Notes under the pieces: model-generated
What the model was told of the DNA's origin: nothing
Seen by the model: only the letters and a program-made list of their open reading frames with translations
The model's database searches: none
Shown: in pieces, positions 25,589 to 34,613 of the stretch
Layout of the letters: each line of letters begins with the position of its first letter
Numbering within the stretch: position 1 is the stretch's first letter
Made by a program: the position numbers and the translations under genes
Origin: Microbacterium sp. CH12i
GTDB lineage: Bacteria > Actinomycetota > Actinomycetes > Actinomycetales > Microbacteriaceae
Direction of reading: 5' to 3'
NCBI RefSeq assembly: GCF_000685355.1
Contig: NZ_JHET01000002.1
Coordinates: 62,001-126,000, forward strand
DNA length: 64,000 nucleotides

Positions 25589-26593
25589 ATGACCGCCAGC
25601 GTAAAAGACGTCGCCGCCGTCGCCGGGGTGTCTTCGTCGACGGTCTCGAACTACCTGAACCATCCGCACATGCTGGGCGAGGCGACCCGCAAGCGCGTGC
25701 GGGCAGCGATCGAGCAGTTGCGTTTCGTCCCCAACGAGTCTGCTCGACAGTTGCGTGCCGGATCCAGCAAGGCCCTCGCGCTGATCCTGCTGGATGCGTG
25801 GCTCCCCTACTTCAACGAACTCTCACGGGGTGTCGAAGAAGTCACACGCGAAGGCGGGTGGTCGCTGTTCTTCAGCAACAGCAATCGTGATGGCGAGCAG
25901 GAGCTACGCAATATCGAAATGTTCGAGAAGCATCGTGCGCAGGGCATCATCATTTCTCCACTCGGCGATGTCACTCCACGCCTCGAGCAACTTGCCGATC
26001 GTGGCATCCGCTCGGTGACCGTGGGACCCGCGCACGACTCGACCAAGGTCGCTTCGGTGCTCTTCGATGATCGTGGCGGTGCACGGTTGGCAGGCGCGCA
26101 TCTGGTCGGTCTCGGGCGGCGCCGAATCGCGTTCATCGGCGACCCGCAAAGCGTCGTCCAGGTCGCTGAGCGCCTTGCTGGCCTGCAGGATGCCGTTGCC
26201 GACAGTGGCGCGCAGGTGTGGGTGATCCCGACCAAAGGGCTGTCGATTGCAGACGGACTGAGCGCGGCAGAGACCGTGCTGGCGCGGCCTGTCGAGGAGC
26301 GGCCGGATGCGGTCTTTGCCGGCAACGATATGGTGGCAATCGGCGTGCTCACCCAACTACTCCGGCACGGCGTCTCCGTACCGGAACACATCGCACTCGT
26401 GGGCTTCGACGACGTAGAACAGGCCAGCCAGACGGTCGTGCCGCTGACAAGTGTGCGCCAGCCGGGTTACGAGCTCGGCCGCGCCGCTGGCGCCTTGCTG
26501 CTGCAGCAGCTTGCTGACCCCACCGCGCCGCTTCCTGCCACGCAAGAGTTTCCGGCCACGCTCGTGGTGCGCGAATCAACAGTCCGCGCGTGA
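25589..26593 (+). CDS. LacI-family transcriptional regulator
   Basis: 334 residues from ATG 25589 (GAGGGGCACG upstream). N-terminal helix-turn-helix VKDVAAVAGVSSSTVSNYLN and hinge RQLRAGSSKALALIL, then a periplasmic-binding-fold effector domain ending with VVRESTVRA. It is divergent from the ketose 3-epimerase gene and separated by a matched pair of palindromes, so the epimerase and the regulator itself are the likely targets. The effector is presumably a sugar of this region. Confidence 0.9.
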   Translation: MTASVKDVAAVAGVSSSTVSNYLNHPHMLGEATRKRVRAAIEQLRFVPNESARQLRAGSSKALALILLDAWLPYFNELSRGVEEVTREGGWSLFFSNSNRDGEQELRNIEMFEKHRAQGIIISPLGDVTPRLEQLADRGIRSVTVGPAHDSTKVASVLFDDRGGARLAGAHLVGLGRRRIAFIGDPQSVVQVAERLAGLQDAVADSGAQVWVIPTKGLSIADGLSAAETVLARPVEERPDAVFAGNDMVAIGVLTQLLRHGVSVPEHIALVGFDDVEQASQTVVPLTSVRQPGYELGRAAGALLLQQLADPTAPLPATQEFPATLVVRESTVRA

Positions 26594-26623
26594 GCGTGTC
26601 TTGCCGCATGAGCGGGCTCACGC
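26588..26623. terminator. Bidirectional stem-loop overlapping the lacI and fucU stops
   Basis: GCGTGAGC (26588-26595) and GCTCACGC (26616-26623) form a perfect stem spanning both convergent stop codons with a 20-base loop. It is short and lacks T-runs, so its strength is doubtful. Confidence 0.4.
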
Positions 26624-27036
26624 AGAGGCGTGCCCGACCACACCCTTGCGCAGCAGCGCGTTGCCGTACTTGCGCGTCTCGCCGGTGCGCACGATGAGGT
26701 ACGCGGTCTTGGCGACGCGTAGTAGGCGAAGCGCTCGACGAATCGCGTGGTCTCGACCGTCGTCCCCGCCGCGGCCATGAGTTCTTGCTGCACGTCGAGC
26801 ACTTCGGCGTCGGCCGACTCCATCAGGTCAAGCCCCGGTGAATCATCGAGCGGGATGACGGTGCGAATCGCCGCCAGGACCTCAGGGGTCCTAGTCCCCG
26901 GCAGATCGATCGCGCGTTCGCCGAGACCCCACGCCGGGAAGTGCGCATCAGCAATCACGACAGAGTCGGAGTGACCCATTCGATCCAGGTGCAGCAGGAG
27001 CTCGCCGGTCAGCAGCGGGTTGATTCCTTCAAGCAT
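26618..27036 (-). CDS. fucU: L-fucose mutarotase (RbsD/FucU family), one apparent -1 frameshift near 26716
   Basis: Interconverts alpha- and beta-L-fucose, feeding the dehydrogenase. From ATG 27036 (GAGGAGGAGCC upstream) the protein reads MLEGINPLLTGELLLHLDRM, then HSDSVVIADAHFPAW, both FucU hallmarks. After ERFAYYA the frame breaks; the next frame carries VAKTAYLIVRTGETRKYGN, the conserved FucU C-terminus, to TGA 26618. One G is missing (GCGGTC read as GCGTC). Repaired length 139 residues equals the family. It lies just downstream of the fucose dehydrogenase. Confidence 0.85.
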
Positions 27037-27046
27037 TGGCTCCTCC

Positions 27047-28027
27047 TCAGGGCCGAGCATCCGTCGGTGATGCCGGGATCAGTCCATCATCGGCGAGTTC
27101 CGACCAGAACGCTTCGGAGATTTCCAGCGCTGCGAGCTCGGCGTTCTGCCGCACCTGTTCGGGGCGCGAGCTGCCGAGCACGACCGAGCGCGTCGCTGAC
27201 TCCCGCAGCGGGAACTGGATAGCGGCAGCGGGCAGCGGCACATCGTGCGCGCGGCATACCGCAACGATGCGCTGCAGGCGATCCCACACGTCGTCGGGAA
27301 TCCCGCCGTATTCGTAGCGGCCGTCGCGCGTCGGTTCTGCGTTGGCAAGCAGGCCGGAGTTGAAGACGGATGCCGCGACCACTCCGGTGCCGCGTTCGTG
27401 ACACGCGGGCAGTACATCGACGGCGGCGGGCTGCTCAAGCAGCGTGTACCGACCAGCGATCATGACGATGTCGAGGTCAGCTTCGCGCACGGAACGAGCC
27501 AGCGCCTCGCTCGTCATCGCCCCGACGCCGATCGCACCGACGGCACCCTCCGCACGCAGCTGCTCGAGCGCAGGGAACGCCGAGTCAATCGCGAGCTGCA
27601 GGTCGTTGCGCTCCGGATCATGCAGATACACGAGGTCTATGCGGTCAAGACCCAGTCGCTCATGTGATTCCTCGAGCGATGCGCGGATGCCGTCAGCAGT
27701 GAAGTCCCACACCCGCTGCAGATCATTCGGGACGTAGAAGTCGTTGTCGGTGTCGAGGCCGCCGTTGAAGTCAGGGTTCGGGCGCAGCAGACGCCCGACC
27801 TTGGTCGAGAGCACAAATTCGTCCCGCGGTTTCGTCTGCAGGAAGGCGCCGAGGCGCCGCTCTGAAAGGCCGAGGCCGTAGTGCGGGGCGGTGTCGTAGT
27901 AGCGGACGCCGCTCTCCCATGCGGCATCCAGCACCGCCCACGCCTCGTCGTCGGTGAGTGCGCGGAAGAGATTGCCGACGTTGGCCGCGCCGTAACCGAG
28001 AGTGGGAAAGGTCTCAGTCAACGACAT
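27047..28027 (-). CDS. Aldo/keto reductase, probable L-fucose dehydrogenase
   Basis: 326-residue AKR (ATG 28027; a GTG two codons earlier is also possible). Catalytic Asp-Tyr-Lys-His can be read as [25 protein letters not shown] and DLVYLHDPE. The wording matches the D-threo-aldose/L-fucose 1-dehydrogenase branch rather than the general AKRs. It should oxidise L-fucose to L-fuconolactone with NAD(P). It overlaps the fuconate dehydratase stop by 14 bases and is followed by the mutarotase, in one minus-strand operon. Confidence 0.83.
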   Translation of the reverse strand: MSLTETFPTLGYGAANVGNLFRALTDDEAWAVLDAAWESGVRYYDTAPHYGLGLSERRLGAFLQTKPRDEFVLSTKVGRLLRPNPDFNGGLDTDNDFYVPNDLQRVWDFTADGIRASLEESHERLGLDRIDLVYLHDPERNDLQLAIDSAFPALEQLRAEGAVGAIGVGAMTSEALARSVREADLDIVMIAGRYTLLEQPAAVDVLPACHERGTGVVAASVFNSGLLANAEPTRDGRYEYGGIPDDVWDRLQRIVAVCRAHDVPLPAAAIQFPLRESATRSVVLGSSRPEQVRQNAELAALEISEAFWSELADDGLIPASPTDARP

Positions 28028-29309
28028 GCGCACCCGTCCAGGTGTACTTCGCGATGGTCTCGGCCTTCATCTCCATGCTCGCTCCAGGTGCAGTGGGCGC
28101 CATGTATGAGCCGCCTTGGATGTCGGTCGGAAACACGAAGTGCTCGTGCAGGTGATCGACGAACTCGATGAGGCGCCCTTCGCGGGTGCCGGTGACGGCA
28201 ACGAAGTCGAACATCGACAGGTGTTGCACGGCCTCGCAGAGGCCGACGCCGCCAGCATGCGGGCAGACCGGTACGCCAAACTTGGCGGCGAGCAGCAGGT
28301 TGGCGATGTTCTCGTTCACGCCGGCGACGCGCACGGCATCGATCTGCATGACTTCGATCGCCTTCGCCTGCAACAGCTGCTTGAAGATCACGCGGTTCTG
28401 CGCGTGCTCTCCGGTGGCGACTCGGATCGGCGCGATGCCACGAGCGATCTCGGCGTGACCGAGCACGTCATCCGGGCTTGTCGGCTCTTCCACCCAGGCC
28501 GGGTTGAACTCGGCGAGCGCGTTCACCCACTCGATCGCCTCGGAGACCTCCCAGCGCTGGTTCGCGTCGATGGCGATCGGGAAGTCTGGCCCACACACTT
28601 CGCGGGCTTTGCGGAAGCGGCGAATATCGTCGTCAAGGTCCGCGCCGACCTTGAGCTTGATCTGAGTGAAGCCGTCGGCCATTGCCTCACGGGCGAGGCG
28701 CTCCAGTTTCTCGTCGGAGTAACCGAGCCAGCCCGGGCTGGTCGTGTACCCCGCATAGCCGGTGGCGAGCAGTTCGGCTTCGCGCTCGGCGCGACCAGGC
28801 ACGGCTGCGCGCAGAATCTCCAGCGCGTCCTCGGGGGTGAGCGCATTGGTGAGGTAGCGGAAGTCGACCAGCGAGACCAGCTCTTCCGGCGTCATCCGGG
28901 CAAGCAACTGCCAGAGCGGAAGACCGGCGCGCTTGGCTTTGATGTCCCACAGCGCGTTGATCACGGCGCCGATCGCCATGTGCATGACGCCTTTCTCCGG
29001 GCCCAGCCAGCGCAACTGCGAGTCGCCGATGATGTCACGGAACGTCGTACCCATGTCGTCGAGCAGCGGTTCGATCTCACGGCCGACGAGGTGTCCGGCG
29101 AGCGCGTCGATCGCAGCGACCTGCACGTCGTTGCCACGACCGATCGTGAACACGAAAGCGTGCCCTGAGATGTCGTCAGCGGCGTCGGTGCGAATCACGA
29201 CGTAGGCCGCCGAGTAGTCGGGGTCGGGGTTCATCGCGTCCGAACCGTCGAGGCTCAGTGACGTGGGAAAGCGGATGTCAGTCGTCTCAAGTGCGACGAT
29301 ACGGCTCAC
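28014..29309 (-). CDS. L-fuconate dehydratase (enolase superfamily)
   Basis: Removes water from L-fuconate to give 2-keto-3-deoxy-L-fuconate. 431 residues from GTG 29309 (GAGAGGAACCCC upstream). The catalytic set of characterised L-fuconate dehydratases falls at the same numbers: Lys218 and Lys220 (IKLKVG), metal ligands Asp248, Glu274 and Glu301, Asp324 ([10 protein letters not shown]) and His351 (CPHAGGVGL). This gives strong support for substrate as well as family. First gene of the minus-strand fucose operon, divergent from the FAH hydrolase across a promoter with a palindromic operator. Confidence 0.93.
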   Translation of the reverse strand: MSRIVALETTDIRFPTSLSLDGSDAMNPDPDYSAAYVVIRTDAADDISGHAFVFTIGRGNDVQVAAIDALAGHLVGREIEPLLDDMGTTFRDIIGDSQLRWLGPEKGVMHMAIGAVINALWDIKAKRAGLPLWQLLARMTPEELVSLVDFRYLTNALTPEDALEILRAAVPGRAEREAELLATGYAGYTTSPGWLGYSDEKLERLAREAMADGFTQIKLKVGADLDDDIRRFRKAREVCGPDFPIAIDANQRWEVSEAIEWVNALAEFNPAWVEEPTSPDDVLGHAEIARGIAPIRVATGEHAQNRVIFKQLLQAKAIEVMQIDAVRVAGVNENIANLLLAAKFGVPVCPHAGGVGLCEAVQHLSMFDFVAVTGTREGRLIEFVDHLHEHFVFPTDIQGGSYMAPTAPGASMEMKAETIAKYTWTGAHVVD

Positions 29310-29353
29310 GGGGTTCCTCTCCGCGTGCAGACGGAATTTTCTGCACGGATCTC

Positions 29354-29382
29354 TTGGAGTGTAAACATCGGATGTCTATACT
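29354..29382 (+). promoter_or_regulatory. Sigma70-type promoter with embedded palindromic operator ACATCGGATGT
   Basis: TTGGAG at 29354-29359 and TATACT at 29377-29382 are spaced by 17 bases and point to the FAH hydrolase gene. The spacer holds a perfect 11-base palindrome ACATCGGATGT (29365-29375), ideally placed to block RNA polymerase. Related sites lie upstream of the regulator at 32082 and of the sugar importer, which makes the FCD-type GntR the likely repressor. Confidence 0.65.
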
Positions 29383-29454
29383 GTCAATCAGACGTGCCGT
29401 CACTCGACGACTCTCAGACGAGACACACGCAGACGAAGTAGAAGTAGGAGAACC

Positions 29455-30315
29455 ATGAAGTTCGCGCGGCTTGGGGCCCCTGGGTCCGAGATCCCCGTCC
29501 TGGTCGAGGGGGAGCGTCACTTCGACCTTCGGTCTGTGACATCCGACGTCAACGGGGACTTCCTCTCCGGTGAGTTCCGTTCCCAAGTAGCAGCTGCGCA
29601 CGCTGCAGGCAGCCTTCCCGAGCTGGAAGGGGCATCCGATCTGCGCATCGGTGCGCCGATCGCTCGACCGAGTGCGGTCATCTGCGTTGGCATGAACTAC
29701 GCCGCGCATGCAGCAGAGTCTGGCGCCGAGCCGCCGAAGATTCCGATCATCTTCCTCAAGACGCCGAACACCGTCGTCGGACCGAACGACAACGTCACGA
29801 TCCCACGCGGCAGCGAGAAGACCGACTGGGAGGTCGAGCTCGGCATCGTGATCGGCGCCCGTGCCGCGTACCTCGACTCGCCTGAAGAAGCGGATGCGCA
29901 CATCGCCGGCTACGTCGTCGCGAACGACGTTTCGGAACGAGACTTCCAGATGGCAGTCTCCGGCGGACAGTGGTCCAAGGGCAAAATCGCCGCGGGCTTC
30001 AACCCGACCGGCCCGTGGCTGGTCACCCCGGACGAGGTCGACGTCAACAACCTGAACCTGAAGAGCTTCGTGAACGGCGAGCCGCGTCAGGACTCGAACA
30101 CCGCCGACATGATCTTCGACGTGCAGACCATCGTGCATCACCTCTCGCAGTATGTGACCCTCGAGCCGGGCGACCTCATCCTCACTGGCACTCCGCAGGG
30201 CGTCGCGTTGTCGGGTAAGTACCCGTATTTGAAGGCAGGCGACATCGTCGAGGTTTCCATCGATGGACTCGGTCGCCAGCGTCAAGAATTCGTTGCATGG
30301 GAGGCAACACGATGA
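29455..30315 (+). CDS. 2,4-diketo-3-deoxy-L-fuconate hydrolase (fumarylacetoacetate hydrolase family)
   Basis: 286 residues from ATG 29455, after TAGGAGAACC. FAH-fold metal ligands Glu126 and Glu128 (DWEVELG) and Asp158 (VVANDVSERD) are visible, along with CVGMNYAAHAAE and LEPGDLILTGTPQGV, all hallmark segments. In this gene set it should split 2,4-diketo-3-deoxy-L-fuconate into pyruvate and L-lactate, the last step of the non-phosphorylative route. It overlaps the next SDR by ATGA and is transcribed divergently from the dehydratase. Confidence 0.88.
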   Translation: MKFARLGAPGSEIPVLVEGERHFDLRSVTSDVNGDFLSGEFRSQVAAAHAAGSLPELEGASDLRIGAPIARPSAVICVGMNYAAHAAESGAEPPKIPIIFLKTPNTVVGPNDNVTIPRGSEKTDWEVELGIVIGARAAYLDSPEEADAHIAGYVVANDVSERDFQMAVSGGQWSKGKIAAGFNPTGPWLVTPDEVDVNNLNLKSFVNGEPRQDSNTADMIFDVQTIVHHLSQYVTLEPGDLILTGTPQGVALSGKYPYLKAGDIVEVSIDGLGRQRQEFVAWEATR

Positions 30316-31064
30316 ACGCACCACTGGAAGGACTCGTCGCCATCGTCACCGGTGGTGCCTCCGGCATCGGCGCATCCGTCGCCGCTCGCCTGCATGCCGA
30401 TGGCGCGCAGATCGCCGTACTCGACCGCGACCCCTCGAATGCCGATGAGCGGTTCGCCGCCTACGCTGCCGACGTCTCCGACCGCGCCAGTGTGGATGCC
30501 GCGGTCGCTGCCGTCGCCGAGAGATTCGGTCGCATCGACATCGTCGTGAACAACGCGGGTATCGGCGCCGTAGGCGACATCACCGCGAACGACGACGACG
30601 AGTGGGCCCGCGTGCTGTCCGTGAATGTCACCGGCATCGCACGTGTGACTTCAGCCGCGCTCCCGTGGCTGCGGAAGTCACCCGCAGCAGCGGTATGCAA
30701 CACGGCATCCATCGCCTCCACGACCGGGTTGCCTGCCCGCGCGCTCTACAGCGCATCAAAGGGCGCGGTCACGGCGCTCACCCGTGCCATGGCCGCAGAT
30801 CACCTGCGCGAGGGCATCCGGGTCAACTCCGTGAACCCCGGCACCGCCGACACCCCCTGGGTGGGACGCCTGCTCGGTCAGGCTGCCGACCCAGATGCCG
30901 AGCGCACCGCCCTCGAGGCACGCCAGCCACATGGTCGCCTGGTCTCACCCGACGAGGTTGCCGCAGCCGTGGCATACCTCGTGAGTCCGGCCGCTGGCTC
31001 GACCACCGGCACGTCCATCGAGGTAGACGGCGGCATGGCGCAGTTGCGCCTGCGCCCGGAGTAG
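30312..31064 (+). CDS. SDR, probable 2-keto-3-deoxy-L-fuconate dehydrogenase
   Basis: 250-residue classical SDR from ATG 30312 (GGGAGGCAACACG before it). TGGASGIG (13-20), Asp38-Arg39 (VLDRD, favouring NAD), NNAG (80-83), Ser133 and Tyr146-Lys150 (YSASK) are present. Its place between the FAH hydrolase and the fuconolactonase, and its size, point to oxidation of 2-keto-3-deoxy-L-fuconate at C4. Alternative: another sugar or polyol dehydrogenase, less likely given the otherwise complete pathway. Confidence 0.85.
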   Translation: MNAPLEGLVAIVTGGASGIGASVAARLHADGAQIAVLDRDPSNADERFAAYAADVSDRASVDAAVAAVAERFGRIDIVVNNAGIGAVGDITANDDDEWARVLSVNVTGIARVTSAALPWLRKSPAAAVCNTASIASTTGLPARALYSASKGAVTALTRAMAADHLREGIRVNSVNPGTADTPWVGRLLGQAADPDAERTALEARQPHGRLVSPDEVAAAVAYLVSPAAGSTTGTSIEVDGGMAQLRLRPE

Positions 31065-31072
31065 CGCGCGCC

Positions 31073-31129
31073 TCAGGTCGCGATTCCTGCCGCTTGAAAC
31101 GCGGAATTCCGGCAGTTATCGCGACCTGA
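31073..31129. repeat. Intergenic palindrome, family A (copy 3), between convergent genes
   Basis: Arms TCAGGTCGCGATTCCTGCCG (from 31073) and CGGCAGTTATCGCGACCTGA (to 31129) pair with few mismatches. The arm words match those at 13793 and, partly, 14335. It sits between the convergent SDR and fuconolactonase genes and could serve as a shared terminator. Confidence 0.65.
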
Positions 31130-31161
31130 ACAATGCTGGCCCCAACAATGCGGGCCCCGTC

Positions 31162-32043
31162 TCAGTCGAGCCCGTAGAAACCTGCGCCATTGCGCCACAT
31201 GATCGCGTCGACGTCGAGCTCGCGTGATGCGGCCCAGGATGCCACGGCATCCGTCCACGAGCTGATCATCGTGGCATCCAGCGCGTCATCCCCGACTCCT
31301 GATGCCCCGACCGCCGACACCGGCCAGTCGCTGCCGACCATCAGACGGCCCGCGCCGAACGCGTCGAGCGCGACATCGAAGAACGGCTCCATCTGCCGGG
31401 CACTCCACGTACCACCGGCTTCGGCGGGCAGACCGGAGAGCTTGCAGAACACCTGTGGATGCGTGGCCAGTGCCGTCAGAGCATCCATCCATTCCGTCGA
31501 GGGCACGGCGGCCTCTGTCGCGGTACCGACCACGGGCTTTCCAAGGTGATCAAGCACGATCCGTAGGTCAGGGACGTCCGTCGCCAACGCGATGACATCG
31601 CGCAGCTGGGCAGCGCCGCGGACGCACGCATCGAAGGTCAAGCGTCGTTCGGCAAGTGCGGCGGCACCGGCGCGAAACTCTGCCGATCCGGCTAACCCTG
31701 CAGGCTCCCCCTGGAGCAGGTGCCGCACCCCGACGACGAGCGGATGCTGCGCCACGGCATCCAGGTGCTCTACTGATTCGGCACCGCGGTCGAGGCGCGC
31801 ACCAGCGACGATTCCGCGCACGCCCACCCGCTCTGCGAGCGAGGCGACCCATTCGACCTCGTCGAGGGTCTGGTGCTCGGCGCAGTCGGCCTGAACAAAG
31901 ACAAAAGCGCGCTCGCCGTCGACGGCGCCCACTGCCGCGGCGAGCTCTGTCTCGGCAAAGCGCGCTCGCAGCGGACCCTCGAGCCAGGGGTACTCCAATA
32001 TGGCAGGATCCCAGAGGTGCAAGTGTGAATCGAGAATACGCAT
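31162..32043 (-). CDS. L-fuconolactone hydrolase (amidohydrolase family 2)
   Basis: 293-residue TIM-barrel amidohydrolase of the COG3618 lactonase group, from ATG 32043. MRILDSHLHLWDP gives the His7-x-His9 metal site; VLDHLGKP and MVGSDWPVS supply the later His and Asp ligands. COG3618 proteins near fuconate dehydratases are L-fuconolactonases, the step missing from the rest of the set. It is divergent from the FCD regulator gene, with an ACATCCGATCA site in the 38-base gap. Confidence 0.88.
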   Translation of the reverse strand: MRILDSHLHLWDPAILEYPWLEGPLRARFAETELAAAVGAVDGERAFVFVQADCAEHQTLDEVEWVASLAERVGVRGIVAGARLDRGAESVEHLDAVAQHPLVVGVRHLLQGEPAGLAGSAEFRAGAAALAERRLTFDACVRGAAQLRDVIALATDVPDLRIVLDHLGKPVVGTATEAAVPSTEWMDALTALATHPQVFCKLSGLPAEAGGTWSARQMEPFFDVALDAFGAGRLMVGSDWPVSAVGASGVGDDALDATMISSWTDAVASWAASRELDVDAIMWRNGAGFYGLD

Positions 32044-32061
32044 CCCGCCATCCTGCCGTAG

Positions 32062-32083
32062 ACATCCGATCAATAGCTAGAAT
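32062..32083. promoter_or_regulatory. Candidate operator and -10 box between fuconolactonase and FCD regulator genes
   Basis: ACATCCGATCA (32062-32072) matches the palindrome at 29365 at most positions. TAGAAT at 32078-32083 would serve as a -10 box for a leaderless message beginning at or near ATG 32091. The site would allow autoregulation and control of the divergent lactonase. Confidence 0.5.
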
Positions 32084-32768
32084 GGCGATCATGGCTGTCA
32101 CCGATGAAGCGATCGAAAAGATCAAGGCGATGATCGTTTCTGGCGAGCTCTCCCCCGGGGATCGCCTCCCGCCGGAGAAAGAACTTGCCGAGCGGCTCGG
32201 ACTGTCACGCAACTCGATGCGCGAGGCGGTGAAGGCTCTCGAGGTCATCCGCGTGCTCGACGTGCGGCGCGGCGACGGCACCTATGTCACGAGCCTTGAG
32301 CCGCACCTGCTGTTGGAGGCGATCTCATTCGTCGCCGATATGCACGACGATGATTCGCTCCTCGAGATCTTCGCGGTGCGCCGGATGCTCGAATCCCAGG
32401 CCACCGGGCTTGCCGCCACGCTCGGCACCGCTGATGCCATCGCCGCACTCCACGAGGAGCTCGACACCGTCGGCGCAGAGGTCACGATCGATGACCTCGT
32501 CGCGCACGACATCCGCTTCCACCGTGACATCGTGCAGATGACCAAAAATGCCTATCTCTCGAGCCTCATCGAGAGCCTCAGCGGACAGACTGTGCGTGCG
32601 CGGGTCTGGCGCGGACTCACCGAGCAGGGCGCTGTCGAGCGCACGCTCTCCGAGCACCGAGCGATCGCCGATGCCATCGCACAGCACGATCCGAACCTTG
32701 CGACCTCACTTGCCACCGCGCACATCGCTGGCGTCGAGCGCTGGCTGCGCCAGGCTGCGAGCAACTGA
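32082..32768 (+). CDS. GntR-family regulator, FCD/FadR type, probable fucose regulator
   Basis: 228 residues from ATG 32082, or 225 from ATG 32091; neither has a Shine-Dalgarno, and the second fits a leaderless start. The N-terminus is a winged helix (IKAMIVSGELSPGDRLPPEK, LSRNSMREAVKALEVIRVLD), the C-terminus an FCD domain with conserved acidic and His residues (HDIRFHRDIVQMT, LSEHRAIADAIAQHD). It is embedded in the fucose genes and flanked by ACATCNGAT sites, so it most probably responds to a fucose pathway acid such as fuconate. Confidence 0.87.
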   Translation: MAIMAVTDEAIEKIKAMIVSGELSPGDRLPPEKELAERLGLSRNSMREAVKALEVIRVLDVRRGDGTYVTSLEPHLLLEAISFVADMHDDDSLLEIFAVRRMLESQATGLAATLGTADAIAALHEELDTVGAEVTIDDLVAHDIRFHRDIVQMTKNAYLSSLIESLSGQTVRARVWRGLTEQGAVERTLSEHRAIADAIAQHDPNLATSLATAHIAGVERWLRQAASN

Positions 32769-32771
32769 CCC

Positions 32772-33443
32772 TCAGGCGCCGATGCGGCCCATCGCCGCCT
32801 CGAACTCCGCCGCCGAGCTGTCGCTGACAGCGTGGAAGAGCAACTGATCGAGCACGTCGGGTGCTGCGGTGAAATACGGCACGCCTGCCAGCCGCAACGA
32901 AGTGATGTCATCGGGCGAGCGCAGGCTCGCGGCGAGCACATTAGTGGCGCTTCCGGCGCACACGGCCTGCATCTTCGGAATCAGTGCGTCACCGTCGACA
33001 CCGCCATCGCGCAGCCGTCCAAGGTAGGGCGCGATGTAGTGCGCACCGATGCTCGCTGCGGCGAGCGCTTGCGCCACCGAGTACACCGCGGTCACCAGCA
33101 CCGTCGCGCCGCTTGACACCAAGGCGGATGCCGCGGCAAAGCCCTCTGCCGTCGCGGGAACCTTGACCGCGACGCGATCACCGAGTCCGCGAATCATCTC
33201 GGCATTGCGCAGCAGCTCGGCACGCCCTGTTCCCCAGGTCTGGAAGAAGATCTCCTTCGCGCCCTCTGCAGCCCAACGCGCGTAGAGATCGGGAATCTCA
33301 GCGGCGGTGCGGCCACCGCGCTCGAGGATCGTCGGATTGGTCGTCACGCCGTGCACGACTCCGGCATCCAACAGTCGGGAGACCCGCTCGAGGTCAGCGC
33401 TGTCAACGTAAAGGCGCGGGGCAATGGCAGCGACATTAGGCAT
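32772..33443 (-). CDS. Small transaldolase-family protein (fructose-6-phosphate aldolase type)
   Basis: 223 residues from ATG 33443 (AAGGAGTTCATCCC before it). A TIM-barrel class I aldolase: LYVDSADLERV at the start, GVTTNPTIL, and the Schiff-base Lys94 in VAVKVPATAEG. The length is that of the FSA/TalC group, not of the 370-residue actinobacterial transaldolase. The substrate is unknown; it may cleave or transfer a three-carbon unit from a phosphoketose made by this region. Divergent from the ribokinase gene across two operator-like sites; its stop is three bases from that of the convergent FCD regulator. Confidence 0.82.
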   Translation of the reverse strand: MPNVAAIAPRLYVDSADLERVSRLLDAGVVHGVTTNPTILERGGRTAAEIPDLYARWAAEGAKEIFFQTWGTGRAELLRNAEMIRGLGDRVAVKVPATAEGFAAASALVSSGATVLVTAVYSVAQALAAASIGAHYIAPYLGRLRDGGVDGDALIPKMQAVCAGSATNVLAASLRSPDDITSLRLAGVPYFTAAPDVLDQLLFHAVSDSSAAEFEAAMGRIGA

Positions 33444-33465
33444 GGGATGAACTCCTTGAGGGCGA

Positions 33466-33506
33466 CCTGTCGTTACAAGTGCCGATTCGGCTAATGTAAT
33501 GACAGG
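33466..33506. promoter_or_regulatory. Two CTTGTNANTACAGG-type candidate operators between transaldolase and ribokinase
   Basis: CCTGTCGTTACAAG (33466-33479; CTTGTAACGACAGG reversed) and AATGTAATGACAGG (33493-33506) lie in the 110-base divergent promoter region, 27 bases centre to centre. They repeat the motif of the cupin/kinase promoter. Confidence 0.6.
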
Positions 33507-33553
33507 ACACGGCGATGTCAAAGAAGGCGATATCAAAGAAGATCAGGAGCCCC

Positions 33554-34587
33554 ATGACCACCTCCCCCACTGAAGGACGCACCGGCGTCGTCATCGTCGG
33601 CAGCGTCACGGCGGATGTGACCACGTTCTCTCAGCGCCTCCCCGTGCGCGGCGAGACGATCCTCGGCGACCAGTTCACCCTGTTTCTCGGAGGAAAGGGC
33701 GCGAACCAGGCCGTTGCGGCCGGCCGTGCCGGCGCCCGCACCTCCTTCGTCGGATGCGTCGGCGATGACCTGTTCCACGACTTGATCGTCGACTCCCTCA
33801 CCGAGGCCGGCGTCGACATCGGCCACCTGCGAACGGTGCCCGGTCCCACCGGCATCGCCCACATCCGGGTGGATGCTTCGGCGCAGAACGACATCGTCAT
33901 GGTACCGCTCGCGAACGCCCACCTCAGCGCCGAGCAGATCGATGCGGCGCTCGCCGCGCTCGCGCCGACGACCTCGGTGCTGCTCACTCAGCTCGAGACG
34001 CCATCCACTCTCACCGCGCACATCACGGCCCGCGGCCGCGAGCACGGCATGATCGTGATCCTCGATCCGGCGCCTGCGGCACCATTGCCTCCCGGGGTGT
34101 GGGGCAACATCGACATCGTCACCCCCAACGAATCCGAAGCCACAGTCCTCAGCGGCATCGAGGTCACCGACGCCGCATCCGCCGAGCGCGCCGGGCGCTG
34201 GTTCCTCGATCAGGGCGTCGGCGCAGCGGTCATCACGCTCGCCGAACAGGGATCCTGCGTCGTCACCGCTGACGGAGCAGAGATCATCCCTCCATTGCCC
34301 GTCGATGCTGTCGACACCACGGCCGCGGGCGACGCATACGCGGGCTACCTCGGCGCGGCGCTCGCGAACGGCAGTGACCTTGGCGCAGCGTCCGCCTCGC
34401 CACCGCCGCCGGAGCACTCACCGTCACCAAGCAGGGCGCCTCGCCCAGTCTTCCGCTTCGTACGGATGTCGACGCCTTCCTGGCCTCCCGCCAGACGAGC
34501 GGCCTGGTATCCCGCCAGGCAGCCGACTCGACATCCCCACAGGCAAGCGCCTCGGCATCCCACCAGCCCGGCGCCCAGGCAATCTGA
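33554..34587 (+). CDS. rbsK: Ribokinase (PfkB family), one apparent -1 frameshift near 34390 and a long C-terminal tail
   Basis: From ATG 33554 (AGGAGCCCC upstream) the protein shows PfkB motifs: VGSVTADVTTFSQRLPVRGE, GGKGANQAVAAGRAG, and the catalytic DTTAAGDAYAG. After GSDLGAA one G is missing (GCGGTCC read as GCGTCC); the next frame gives VRLATAAGALTVTKQGASPS, the usual ribokinase end, and then an extra tail of about 40 residues rich in Ser, Ala and Gln to TGA 34587. Repaired length 344, versus about 310 normally. Substrate could be ribose or another ketose/aldose; RbsD follows. Confidence 0.83.
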
Positions 34588-34613
34588 CGAGTCGAATCGA
34601 CCAGGAGCACAGC

